64,000 bases of DNA from Cloeon dipterum (lineage: Eukaryota; Arthropoda; Insecta; Ephemeroptera; Baetidae): the NCBI RefSeq assembly GCF_949628265.1, contig NC_088786.1, forward strand, positions 32,571,681 through 32,635,680, in the 5' to 3' direction. Positions 50,291 to 62,021 of the stretch are shown here, in pieces (the first letter of the stretch is position 1; every line of letters begins with the position of its first letter). Below the pieces are notes generated by a model. It worked only from the letters and a program-made list of their open reading frames with translations, was not told where the DNA came from and did not search any database. A program made the position numbers and the translations under genes.

Positions 50291-53200
50291 ATATTAATAG
50301 TTTGATTTTATCAGTTGAGATATTCTTTTTTACGAAATTTCAACATTTCCAAACCTAAGAAAAAGAGAGAGCAGCTAATAATTTGTCAACATATGCAAAG
50401 GTAACAAACAAACTCGCCGAAAGTGATGAAAAGCTGATTTTCTTTGTCGTGTGTTCTATATTCATCGATCGGACAGCACGCAGAGAGAAAGCGTTGGCGG
50501 CGGCTTTGCAATAAAGAATAACAGATGAGAGTTTGGTCTGATCGTCGTCACACGATTGTGTTTATGCGATTGCGGCGAAGCAGAATCAATCTAAGGTAAC
50601 GTGATCTGCACAGCGGAGCTGCTTCTGTTTATCTTGTCACATTTAAACGGATTGCCGAGGCTGACGTTGCTCCTGAGGGATTGCTTTCCAAACAGTCGAG
50701 CCAATGAATGCGTCGCTGGCGGGTGGGTGGGCCCTTTGTTTGCGCACAGATAGAGAGTGAGCCAGAAGAGAGAGAGAGAGAGAATGCCTTCGTAACCAGA
50801 TTAGCCCATCTCGCCTGCTTGTGAGCGGAATTTCATATCAATTCAGACGAGAAATGTGGTGCAACCCCCACAATCCGTTCGTCTATAGGAGAGATTAAAT
50901 AAAAAGAAAACAAGGCCTTGAATTATAATTCTTTTCAAAAACTTGTAACCTTTTAAAGAATTTTGGTTGCAACATTTATTAAGAAATCCATGCTTGTTTT
51001 GTTTTGTTTTGTCAGAAATAATAAAAATAAATAAAAGAGTCCTTCAAAACAATTTTTGTGACATCAACTTTTCACAGGTGAATTACCTCATTGCCTTGTA
51101 TTTTCAAAGGTCAACGGCATTTCAAACTATAAAAAACGTATTTTTTATGTGCTTTCAATTTGGATTGGGAACGTTAAATGAATACGAATATAGTCAAAGC
51201 CAATACAAAACTACTATTAAAATGCTTATTAACTTGATATTTTACACTTGATTTAACATGTTTAAGTATGAAAAAATCTCCTGTTTGCAAAAATACAAAT
51301 ATTAAAAACCCCTCAAGGTAAACTAAAAATGACCTGCAATATCGAAAAGGAAAAACCTAGCAATCGCCACTAAAGAACGCTAAATTTAGCTAAGGTTTCC
51401 TGAGCAAAAAAAGACACCCCCGGAGACTTCATGAGATGTATAGATAGTCTATTCCAACCCCTAAAAGACGTAAATATATATTTTCAATCTGTATGCATAG
51501 TCAATTGCGTGAAATCAAATTGAAAATTACCCGATTATTTTCATTGCCTATAAAAACCACGTTTTTTGAGCTTTCACTGTAAAAATATCTCGAAAAGGAC
51601 AAATTTTATCCGCCAAAATCGTACTATGGACGTTATGTATATAAATTTTGGAACATTTTTTATGCGCACTAAGGCGAACAATTTTGGGCCTTCGATATTT
51701 GGTGGCAATTTTAAGAATTTAGCTTTGACCCGTGACTATGACTGTATATTAGTTGCTAAATTGTTTTTTAAACGGAGTTGAGATTGTTCTTTTTGCACTT
51801 TTAAAAGCCGAGATTGCCGAATTCAATTTAGATGGTGTTTTTTGATAACCCGTAATTGTAAAAGAGGCGATTTCTGAATGAAATACTCACCTTCCTAAAG
51901 GCAGTTTACATGTATACCAAGTGTAATTTAAATCGATAAAACTCTTACCAATTTTGTGTAAAACGGAAAGTAGAAATGGAAAATTAAACAGTGATATGTT
52001 TGAATTAGATTACAAACGATTGAACAACAAAACCTCTTCAACTGGCAATTAACTAAGTACTTGAAAATAGGTGATTATTTTTCCTTATATATTTCACAGG
52101 CAAGTGAAAATTCATCTTTTTATCTCTCGCTTTTCAAAAATCTCCAGCTGAAAGATGAAATATCAACCGCCTTTGTTTTCGTCGGCGCGCGTGATTGATC
52201 GGCTGGCTGTGTGCGCGTCGCAATATTTATTTACAGTATCAGTCATTATGGAAACTGAAGACAAGTAGCCGTTAAGCCGGGCCATCCATTATCTCGATTT
52301 GACACTGCAAATTGCTCTTTGCAGCAAAAAATATCGGATTACACTCCGCAGTCCGTAATTTTCGTTCCTCTTTAAAGAAAAGCGACGCTAATTTCTCCTC
52401 TACATCGATTCGATTCTTTCGAATAATTCGAAGACATTTCTCTCGCATCAAAGAAGCAGCGCAAACGAAAACAAACTAACTGGCCGCTTGGCACACAGTT
52501 TGAGAGAGTGATCAAAGGGCAGCGCAGTATATTAGGACGTCTAAATGGAAGATGTGCGCTTTTAACATATGTCAAGCGGCAGCCTTAGACTGTTTACACC
52601 TTGTAAATATTTCAAATCGTGATGAGCCGCCGTGTAAACAATTCAAAAGTGATATTAATACAAACACAACCGGACCGGAAAATCATTGAGCGTTGCCACA
52701 TTTTTCCTGTTTCTTCAATTAGATATTTATATTCGATTAAAAACGAAATGTGTACACCAGCAGGATTAAATTTATACAGAAATCGACGGAGTAAATTGAG
52801 ACAGAATTTAATTGAATTCATTTGTTTTTAGCTTTTTTCTGGCTCAAATATGCTACTAATGAGATTGGACTTAAAAATGAGTCCCCAAACTATTTTATCT
52901 TGTATTATTTGCTCTTCTTTTGTATATTTAAATATTTTTGCATCACAGCTCTTGAGACTCATTAGAATTAATTTTGAAACAGTTTAAAAAATTATTTCCA
53001 AGTGATTAAAATATTTCTGCTTAAACATAAGCTCAAAATGAGTGTTGAATGGAATTATTTGATAAATTTTAATAAACTGAATAGCTCAGCTCCATTGAAA
53101 AAAATAATTTACAATTGTTAGCTATATTAGTGAAATTTATCGGACCGAGAGAAATAAACATTCTTTAATCCATAATAGAACAGGATTAAATGGTATCAAT

Positions 53201-56038
53201 GAAAAATAATTATCGAGAAGTACTATCTTTTATATGCGGGTTCATTTGATAGCATTAATGAACGTCAATATCTGATAAAAATAACAATCAAAATTTTTAC
53301 CTGCCAACGAAATAATTTTTAAATGAAATCTTTTGCAATCAAAAAATCCAGAGGCCGTAAAAATAACATTCTGAAAACTAATCTTACCTTACGAAAAATA
53401 AATTGTAAAACGTGTATTTATTTCCAAGAAAAGCCGCCGTGTTAATAGTAGAATGAGCTATGTTATAGGTCAAACACCTTTATAAGAAAGTTGGGAAATT
53501 GTGGGACGCATGTGATTTGTACAAAGTGAACACAATGTCTAACGACCCATAAATCTCCCTGCATTATGGGGGTGTTGTTGAACTCTACTCTTTCACCTTT
53601 TTTCCCCTTGGAAAGCAATCCTTTATGCTCAGGATTTGAGATTTCCAGCACAAATATTTTTTTTTTAAAAAAATGCATCTGTTTTTCTACATAATTCATT
53701 TTTGTTTTTTGGCGGCAGCTTCTCAGCAACAACACTAGAAGACAAAATTTGGGCTGATCCGTAGTTAATATGAATATGAAAACAGAACGCGGGGTTTTGA
53801 TTAGGTAATAACAAAGGAATCCACGTCGATTGCTCAACCGCGGGAAAAGCGGGAGACAGAGAGGGTGAGAGCCGACTGTAGATGTTTGGCTTGGCAGCGT
53901 TGTATTATTAAGTTACACTCGCTTCCCGTGGAGCGAAAGAGAGGCTAAAGAAAAACACACAGCATCTCCTGCTGCATGAGGAGAAAGGCCCGGCAGCGGC
54001 GGCCAAACTCGAACGCTGGCTAGTTTTTACTTACAACAAACTAACTGTTTCATTAAGCAAAGCGCGTCTAGCAAATACAACATGCGGGAGGTAACAAATA
54101 ATAATACCCTGCCTTCTCGCTGCGAATATTTCCCAGCGGGAAAATTGTCATCGTCACGTACCACTCAGCTGCAAATTGAGAGAAATCTATATGTGACCCT
54201 TGACATCTACACTCGGGTCGTGGAACGTCCAGAAACGTTGTTTAATATAGTATCGCTTTGGCAAGCATGAATGAAATTTTTAAATATTTTATCTTTATCG
54301 CAGCGGTGTGTAGTTGATTCCGTTGTAAGGTCAATAGTTCTTAGTGCGGTAATAAAAAATGGGGTTCGTTCCCTTTGAAAATGATCTCGAAACGCAGAGA
54401 GGCACGCTTTTACCTCGTCTGCCTGCAGCCGGAGACTATCGTAAAATCGGGAAACCTGCGCGGGAGTCCGGTAAATATATTTAAAATTGTAAACATATTA
54501 ATTATTAAATCTTTAAAAAACTAAAAATTTAATAATCAAAACTTATTATTTATCTTATTTGTTTTTATATTCGTTTATTATTTTTATAAAGAAACCAAAA
54601 TTAAATCTTTTCAATCTTATCTAATCTGGCCAAATATCTGTGTGTGAAGCAAAGCTTTCGTTGTGTTTCAAGCGAGACTGAAACAGGCCTCTGCACAGTT
54701 GCTGGTTTCCCGGCACCACCACCGCTCTATTTACATGCTTCGCGTTTTGATTGACGGGTGCATTAGCGAGAAAGAACAAACGCCTTGGTGGTCCATATGT
54801 CATGGATCATGCCTTTTTATTACTGAGCCAGCGCGATGTGGATGGAGTAACACTGCGAAAGGGGATGCTAATTATACACGTGTGCGTCCAGCCTCACGGA
54901 AGGAGCTGTGTGTGTGAGGCAGTCGGCGAATCTTCAGACTTTATATATGAGCGGGCGGAGAGATACTCGAATTACTTACTCATCGCCTCGTGACACGAAT
55001 TGAATGAGATTTTTATCACGCAACTGTTGTTTATTGAAGGTTTGTTTGATAAAAGAAATAAGTCATGGGACAATAAATCACATGATATTAATTCCGTCAC
55101 CTCTGAATTCACGTTTGACATAGCTTACGGGGACGACTAGATTTTGTATTTGTTATTTTTTATATAGACACTGAATAGTGGATTGTGTAAAATTTTATAA
55201 GATGGTAATATAATATATATGTGTACACATAATTCCTTGAAGTAAGTGGGAGGTTTGGATTATAAACTATAAAGTGCAGGAGAAACATTGTTTATGAATT
55301 ACAAAGGTCGTCGAACTACAATACACAGAGCTCAACGAACTCTGACACCTGAATTGGTTTGTTTCGCAATGCAATAAATGACACTGGTACAGGCTTAACA
55401 GCCTTGATCTTGACATTGACCATCAAAGCTCTCTAAAAGGACTATATTATCACGTCGTTTAAACGTCGATATATTTTGTTGTTAAATATTCCATTGTCTG
55501 AAAACAATTTTTCCAAACAACTGCGAGACCTTTTGCAGTGCAGAATCTCAGTGATGTTTAGGAGCTTTAGGAATCTGGGGGATTTATTAAATACACCCTG
55601 GCTGTTAGAAATAGATTTTGTCAAAAAGGAAAAATGAACTCGGATGCCAACACGAGTGTAAGCATGAACATATAGATGACAAAAAATTCACAAATTCTGG
55701 TGAATATATGCAAACTATGATCCTCGCCTTTTTACCAAATGAACAAAATTAATAATTTCTGCTTTAAACCACCAATGTTGAAGTCTGATCTTCACCAAAT
55801 TAATGGGTGCCAAATATGACCTGATTTGGATTTTGTATACGGCTTAATTAGATCCTTTTGATGCTATTCTCAGATAAAAGCCATCCTTTAAAATGCCCAA
55901 TTAAAAACCCATGACTACGTGCTTTTGGACCACAAACTTCCAGGCCTAAATGATTTCACAGACGTGATAACAATAATAATGGACTGAAAAAAATAAACAA
56001 ACTTAGCTGCGATTAGTGATAGCAAAATAATCAAAAAG
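50291..56038. other. 5.7-kb intergenic region without a recognised gene
   Basis: Alternates AT-rich DNA with GC/CpG-richer blocks near 50450-50890, 52150-52560, 53830-54450 and 54650-55000. A (GA)n-like tract lies near 50768. Open frames at 51566-51781 (plus), 53463-53837 (minus) and 54663-54993 (plus) have no family resemblance or splice partners. This could hold regulatory DNA of the flanking genes. Confidence 0.4.
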
Positions 56039-56075
56039 TATAAATGATAGGAAAATTGAGGCCGGCTGTCAGATG
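56039..56075 (+). promoter_or_regulatory. Likely TATA plus initiator core promoter of the S28 peptidase
   Basis: TATAAAT at 56039-56045 is followed 32 nt later by TCAGA with the A at 56071, the usual arthropod spacing. The start codon is only 19 nt further on, giving a very short leader. Confidence 0.5.
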
Positions 56076-56089
56076 AAACCGATCCAGCA

Positions 56090-58642
56090 ATGAATAAGGT
56101 GATTATCAATTTCTTAAATAATATTAAAAGGCATTTTATTTTTATTTCAAAGCTGCTGCTTCTCGTCCTTCTCGCAGCCCCTGCGTGGGGGTTTCTGCAT
56201 ATGCCAATGATCCACCCGAGATTGAGTCTTGGACCGGCCAAAATTGAAACGGATGCGTCTGAATTCCAGTTCCAACAGCTTGTTGACCATTTCCGGCCGT
56301 TGGACACTCGAACCTTTTCCCAGGTAAACCTTTCTGCATTGCTCGTCATGTTATTAATTTAATTTTTACTTGTTAGAGATATTTCAAGAGGATGGATAAT
56401 TATGTGTCCGGCGGTCCCGTCTTCCTGTTCCTCGGCGGGGAGTGGGACGCAACAGGAGGTTTTATTTCGAACACGTCTTTTGTCGGACAAATGGCTGACC
56501 GGCTGGGAGGCGCCGTCTTCGAACTCGAGCATCGCTACTACGGCATTAGCCAGCCAATCGGGTAATTAAATAAAATTGCCAAAATTGCAGTTTAGAGTAA
56601 AATTTTTCTCCACAGTGATCTTGAGACAGAGAGTCTAGAGTATCTGAGCATCGATCAGGCGCTGGCCGACGCTGCCAACTTCGCCCAGCAAATTTCTCAA
56701 GAAAACGGATTCACCGGGCCGTGGATTATTTGTGGCACTTCCTACTCGGGAATGCTTGCAGGATTCGCCCGGCAGAAGTACTCGCACATTTTCCACGCCG
56801 CCTACTCTTCCAGTGGCCAGCAAGAGGCCAAAGTCGACTTTTTTGGTAAGACAATTAAGGATAAAAAAATTTATGGCTAGAAATTCTCTTTTTCATTTGG
56901 CAATCCAGAGTATCATGAGATGACAGGCATCGGTTTGGGCAAAATAGACCCACTTTGTCCTGGATACCTTTCTGCAGCAATGGACGAAATGGTTGCTCGT
57001 ATCACAAGTGATAATCCAGATGACGTTCAGTTTGTCGCTGATTCTTTCAAGTAAGTGTAATAAATTATTTTTTATTGAGAAGGCATTCATTGAATTTTTT
57101 TAAATACAAACATGAAAACATTTTAATTGAAAATTTAGCCTGTGCCAAGAATCGGATCTGAGAAACCCGAATGACGCGATGTACCTGTATGCATTAGTCG
57201 CAAACCTTTTCGGCTCCGTCGTCCAATTCGCATTTCCTGGCTCGATTTCCACCGAGTGCCAACTTCTGATAGACGGCCCTGGCACCCCTTTGGTCAACCT
57301 TGCCGAGGTTATCAAACAAACCTACCCAGTTGCCTGCCTCCCAGTTCACTACGACGATAACATGGAGTTCTATCGCAATTCCACTGAGGTCGCGCCAGGA
57401 AACAATTGTAATTAATTTCATTTATTTAATTTCCATTCACATATTTATACACTACACATTCGTATGACGTAAAAAAACATTGAGCGACCCAATACAATCA
57501 CCTAAAAGAAACAAAAGTTAAAGTGCACATTCAAAATTAAAAAAAAAAAACACTCACGCAATCAAAGATACACTTTTGTGTTAATTTTGGCAATTTTAAA
57601 ATGGAGTGTAAAATTGAGACTTTCACGAACAAAATAATTCTCACCATGAGATCGTCGAAATATTGGATCTCATGGTAAGATTTATTCTTTTATATGTGGC
57701 TCCTCATCATTGGGTCAGCCTTGAAATGTGAATTAGGAAGCAGCTGATTTTCTATTAATTAATCATGAATTTTCCGCAGATCGTCAGTATATTTATCAGA
57801 CGTGTTTAGAGATGGGCTGGTTTTTCACTTTGTCGGGAAATTCTCCATTTGGAAACGTCGTGCCAGCAGAATACTTCATCAGAAGCTGTGCTGATGTCTT
57901 TGGTGAAAGGTAAAAATGTTTGCGCAACAAACTATTTCAAAGCAATGGATTTTCAAGGCAATTTCAAACTGAAAAATGGTTATTACGCAAAAATAATTCT
58001 TGTTTAACGAAAGTTTAAAATATCTTTCAGTAGGAATTTTTCTTATTTCCTAAAATAAATATAGGATATTTAAAATCTGTCAATACAATCAACTGTAACA
58101 CGTAAATACGAAACTATTTTCTAAGTAATATTACACTTTATGTATTTACTTGAGCCAAACCCTTTTTGCTTTCGTCAATATTTGTTGGTATAACATGTTA
58201 CTTCACCACAAAAGAAAAATGTATATCGACCTCATTGTAAAAAAACTTCGTTTTCTTTTAAATGGATTAAATAATTAATTTTAACTCTCTTTTGCAGCTT
58301 TAACCAAGAATTGTTAGAAGCTGGAGTTGCTCGAACCAACTTGGAGTTCGGAGGCAAAGCCCCTGAGGTCACCAGGGCGATTTTCACGCACGGAACTTTT
58401 GACGGTTGGAGCAAAGTAGCTGCAGAAACGGACATCAACCCGGAAGCGCCGGTCATCATGATTCAAGGTTTATAAAGGATAATCTGATTTTAAGGTTTAA
58501 ATCCTGAATTCTTCCCTCAGATGTAGGTCACGCTGCCGATCTGATATTTTTTGATAGCGACCCGCCGCAGTTAATTGAAGCAAGACAGCGAGTTGAGGCA
58601 CAGATTACAACATGGATTAACCAATTTAACCAAAAGGCTTAA
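56090..58642 (+). CDS. Secreted S28-family serine carboxypeptidase (PRCP/PRSS16-like)
   Basis: Alpha/beta-hydrolase peptidase; relatives cleave after proline or act in lysosomal or gut digestion. Eight exons join in frame to 493 aa: 56090-56323, 56377-56561, 56616-56845, 56909-57050, 57139-57407, 57780-57909, 58298-58467, 58521-58642. The N-terminal hydrophobic segment KLLLLVLLAAPAWG is a signal peptide. Family blocks: QLVDHFRPLDTRTFSQRYF, GGPVFLFLGGEWDATGG, ELEHRYYGISQP, LEYLSIDQALAD. The catalytic triad is visible: S182 in GTSYSG, D432 in GTFDGW, H457 in DVGHAADL. The nucleophile motif is GTSYSG rather than the commoner GGSYGG. N-terminal similarity favours the PRSS16/K12H4.7 branch. Poly(A) signal AATAAA at 58667-58672. 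Confidence 0.94.
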
Positions 58643-58666
58643 TTTTCAATAATTGTCAAATGCAAA

Positions 58667-58672
58667 AATAAA
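58667..58672 (+). terminator. Poly(A) signal of the S28 peptidase gene
   Basis: AATAAA 25 nt past the stop codon. Confidence 0.6.
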
Positions 58673-59815
58673 AAGTATTCAGTCACTTTTGGTATTTATA
58701 TTCAATAACACAACTAATAAAATACAAAAATTCTCTACTCTGGCAACAGAATTTAATTTCTTTTGATGAAAAAAATAGATTTCTAATTTCTGAGAAGAAT
58801 AATCATTATAGATGTTCTAAACGCCATGTGTACACTTTTAACTCTTTCCCACATTTGGATTTGGGAGATCTGCTTTCAGCAGTCCGACTCGCAATTAGCT
58901 CCTTTGTTCCTTTTGAGCAATGCATTTCACGGGACGAATACCAGGCGTTACAAAAGACTAGGAATTGGGGTGCAGTAACATGAAGGAGGTCTTCTGGATT
59001 AGAGGCGTCCTCCAATAAATCAGGATGTTATTCGTTTGCAATGCTATTGACACACGAGTTATCACCTATCTTGGGAAATCTATAAACTAATAAAAATAAA
59101 GCAACAAACAGTATACTCATTTTAAACTTTTATGATATGTTTTATGCATTCTGTGCTAAATTATTTATATCTCTTACATTGATTTTAATTCGGTTTTCTT
59201 TTGTCTGAGTAAGGTGGACTCAAAATATCATTAAATGAGACTTTTCAATCCGACATTGGTCCATTTGCAATTTTGCTTTTCCTTTTAACATCAGAAGTTT
59301 CTAAAGTAAGCTCGTCCGCCTTTAATTTGGATCGCAAAGACAGACGGAAAAAGGGTTTGGCTCTAGTAAGTTTTGTTGACGACGCGAGTGTCTGGGATGC
59401 TGGAGTGCAAGTGGAGAGTGAAACGATGGAGATATCGGCAACGAGCTTGACGTCAAAGTTAACCAGGTTGCATACTTATTAAATTTAATTCTGCTTTGCG
59501 TGTTGATTGGTTTCATGGACAACACAAATAATTATAAATCAATTAGAGGTTTCCGTCACGTGTTATTTTGGGGTGGCGGGGCTGGCTGAACCTGCTTATG
59601 TCGGGAATTTTACCCGACGGCAGCTGGTGCGGCTGAAAATTTCCAAAAGTTGTATATTGCCTAATCGAGTTGCCCTAAATTAAGAAACGAATTTTTCTTT
59701 AGCACAACGTACCTTTCAAATTTTCTGACATTTTGAACTGTGGCTGACGTGGTACAGTTTAACCAAAGTCACGCAGCTGGTGACCAAAAATTATACAGTA
59801 TGACTTAGACGTTAA

Positions 59816-59845
59816 CTGACGAGACCTGACGAGACCTGACGAGAC
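59816..59845 (+). repeat. Three perfect 10-bp tandem repeats (CTGACGAGAC)
   Basis: CTGACGAGAC is repeated three times without mismatch. No function is evident. Confidence 0.9.
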
Positions 59846-60137
59846 GAAAACGATTTCATCATCAACACCCAATAGCAAGCGAAGAAAAAGTCTAGTAGGG
59901 AAGAGGGGGAATAACGCTCACTCAGTTCGTACCCTGAGGGTTGGAAGGTAGTAGCGATAGAAGTGTTCAGTGTGTCAGCGAAGCATGTTATAGCTGACAA
60001 TGAGTGAGCGCACGCAATTATTAAAGGACATGAGTTCCCTGAGAGGACCATCGATGATTGGTTCAGGTTAGTTTTTAATTAATATTTATTTGATGCCATG
60101 AAATATTAGGTTCAAATTCAAAGAAATATCTAATTAA

Positions 60138-60400
60138 TGACGAGGATTGATATACAGCAAAAGCATGGAAAACCCTTGACCACTTGAGCACTGTACATTT
60201 TTGAGAAAAGTGGGGGTTAAGAACTACCCTCTTGAACTCCCTACTTGAAATCTGATTTAATTTCAAAACATATATAGAGTTTCTCCAAAAAGTATCAGAT
60301 ACTGTTGATTAGATCTTGACGAGAGATATCGAAATCTGCCATGAAAATATGGTTAACCACTGGAAATTTTGGAGAACATGGTGACTCTTTGCTGTACGGT
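60138..60400 (+). mobile_element. Diverged TTAA MITE relative, copy D
   Basis: After TTAA (60134-60137) it reads gaggattgatatacagcaaa and agcatggaaaa, then ctacttgaaatctgatttaa and gatcttgacgagagatatcg, the same order of blocks as copies B and C with more change. The 3' end is not recognisable. Confidence 0.55.
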
Positions 60401-61229
60401 CGTAACTTGGCTTTTGGTTGAGATAAATTGAACTAATTACATCTAAAATTTAGTTCATGACACGCTAAAGCTATTTGATCATTGACGAACTGGAAATTAG
60501 AACTTGATTGTAAGTTAACAAATCACCAAGCACATTTCAAACGACAAAGATTTGTCAAAGTTTGAAATTGTTAATATGCTCACCATTTTGTGGAAAAAAG
60601 CACATCACAAAATTGTAATACGGTTTGTTTTCTTTTTCAAGATAATCGGACTAAAATTTGAATAAACCTGCACATGAGGTACCCTAAAATTTACTTAATT
60701 TTACAAAGATTTTGAGCAGATTTGAGGTTGGCATGGTTAATCATGATTATGTAAGGTTTTTGGAGAGGTTGCAGTTGGGGGTGGGATTCAACGCCTATCT
60801 CCGGGGGTGGCTCTTTGGGCTTAATTTCTATTTCGATTCATGTTTTTGTGCAATAATGAATTAAAATCTGGATTTATTTTTGCGGTAAGCATCGTTTATT
60901 ACCGAAGCAATAATTGTACTCCTATTTCAGTACTTTTGGGAACCCCAAATAAATTGAATGATTAATTATGAAAATTTGGCGTCAAAGTATGCACTTTTGA
61001 AAGTTCGAACTGGTTGTTGCGTTAACCGTCAAGCGAAATGATAATATATCGCTGCTTGGTCACTTTCACGAGGGTTGATTAAACTCTCTCTCTCTGTCGG
61101 GGTGTCCCGTGGCGAGACTCCCACAGCGACATTGATTCCTTCAAAGTACATTTTTTTGCATTGTTCACTTTAGAAAGTATTTCATGAAATTGAGTTTATT
61201 GACCGTGAAATTTAACAGCAAGTTTATTT

Positions 61230-61500
61230 CTATGAGGTGTATTGAATAAATCAGGACCAAGAAAACGTAAAGTTTCAGGTTTTGCCAAATTCTCGTAAAT
61301 ATAAATGGTTTGTCGGAGATTTTTGATACCTCTCATCGCGATCTGCCTAATGGTGCGCGAGTTATTAGGAAAATATCTCTTCCGGCGAAATAAATCAAGA
61401 TTTCCAAAAAGAGGCAGTGCTCGCTGCTTGAATAGCAATCAAACTTTTGAGCCGATTTTCCCAAATATTTAAACGGGAACCTGGGAAATTATTATAGCTA
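61230..61500 (-). mobile_element. Diverged TTAA MITE relative, copy E
   Basis: Contains acctctcatcgcgatctgcc, taatggtgcgcgagttatta and gccgattttcccaaa, the counterparts of tctctcgtcgagatctgtcc, caacggtgtatgccacttat and gccaattttctcagaaa in copy A. Ends not defined. Confidence 0.4.
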
Positions 61501-61607
61501 AAACTTCTTAGTTTTCAGAAAGTATTGTGCGGGAACCGCTACAGTATTTTAATTAAAATAATTGAAAATTGATTTCACTAACTTTCTGTTAAATGCGCAC
61601 TTTGACC

Positions 61608-61883
61608 CAATGACCATGAAAACCAGTACAATACACACATTGAAAACAAAAAAACTAATATTAACAAAGCAAACACCAGCCCTCTATTGGCTTAACAGAT
61701 AAATATTCTTCTAAATAAATTTCTGCTACTGTTTTCTTTACTGACTCAATGACCATGGAAATCGGTAAAATACACTCGTTGAAAACAAATAAACCAACTA
61801 ATATTAACAAAGCAAATATCAGCCCTCTATTGACTTAACAGATAAATATTACTCTAAATAAATTCCTATTACTGTTTTCTTTA
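61608..61883 (+). repeat. Tandem duplication, two ~139-bp units
   Basis: Unit 1 (61608-61746) and unit 2 (61747-about 61883) both start caatgaccatg and share ctaatattaacaaagcaaa, cagccctctattg, cttaacagataaatatt and actgttttcttta. Differences are scattered. The pair ends about 70 bp before the TATA box of the EcKinase gene. Confidence 0.88.
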
Positions 61884-61950
61884 TTTACTAGTTACACACC
61901 TCCCCACGAAATCCTTTTTGGAGAGCCAAAACACTAACTACGTGTGTTTC

Positions 61951-61987
61951 TATAAATTTCAGCTGTCTGCTTACAAAGTGTTCAGTT
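61951..61987 (+). promoter_or_regulatory. Likely TATA plus initiator core promoter of the EcKinase gene
   Basis: TATAAATT at 61951 is followed by an arthropod-type initiator TCAGTT with its A at 61984, 33 nt downstream. This gives a 38-nt leader before the ATG at 62022. Confidence 0.6.
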
Positions 61988-62021
61988 TTTAACTCACTCC
62001 AGCGTCAGAAAGTGTCCAACC

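Larger units (their letters stand above)
58673..61607. other. Intergenic DNA with old repeats
   Basis: No gene recognised. It contains a short 10-bp tandem repeat (59816-59845) and two decayed members of the TTAA MITE family (60138-60400 and about 61230-61500). Confidence 0.4.

Noticed and set aside
50128-50358. Open frame with repeated KTATAPQPQ-like peptide
   Set aside because: It is the translated TTGCGG-rich subterminal region of the hAT-like element.
53463-53837. 124-codon minus-strand frame in the intergenic region
   Set aside because: No recognisable domain, AT-rich codons, no splice or promoter context.
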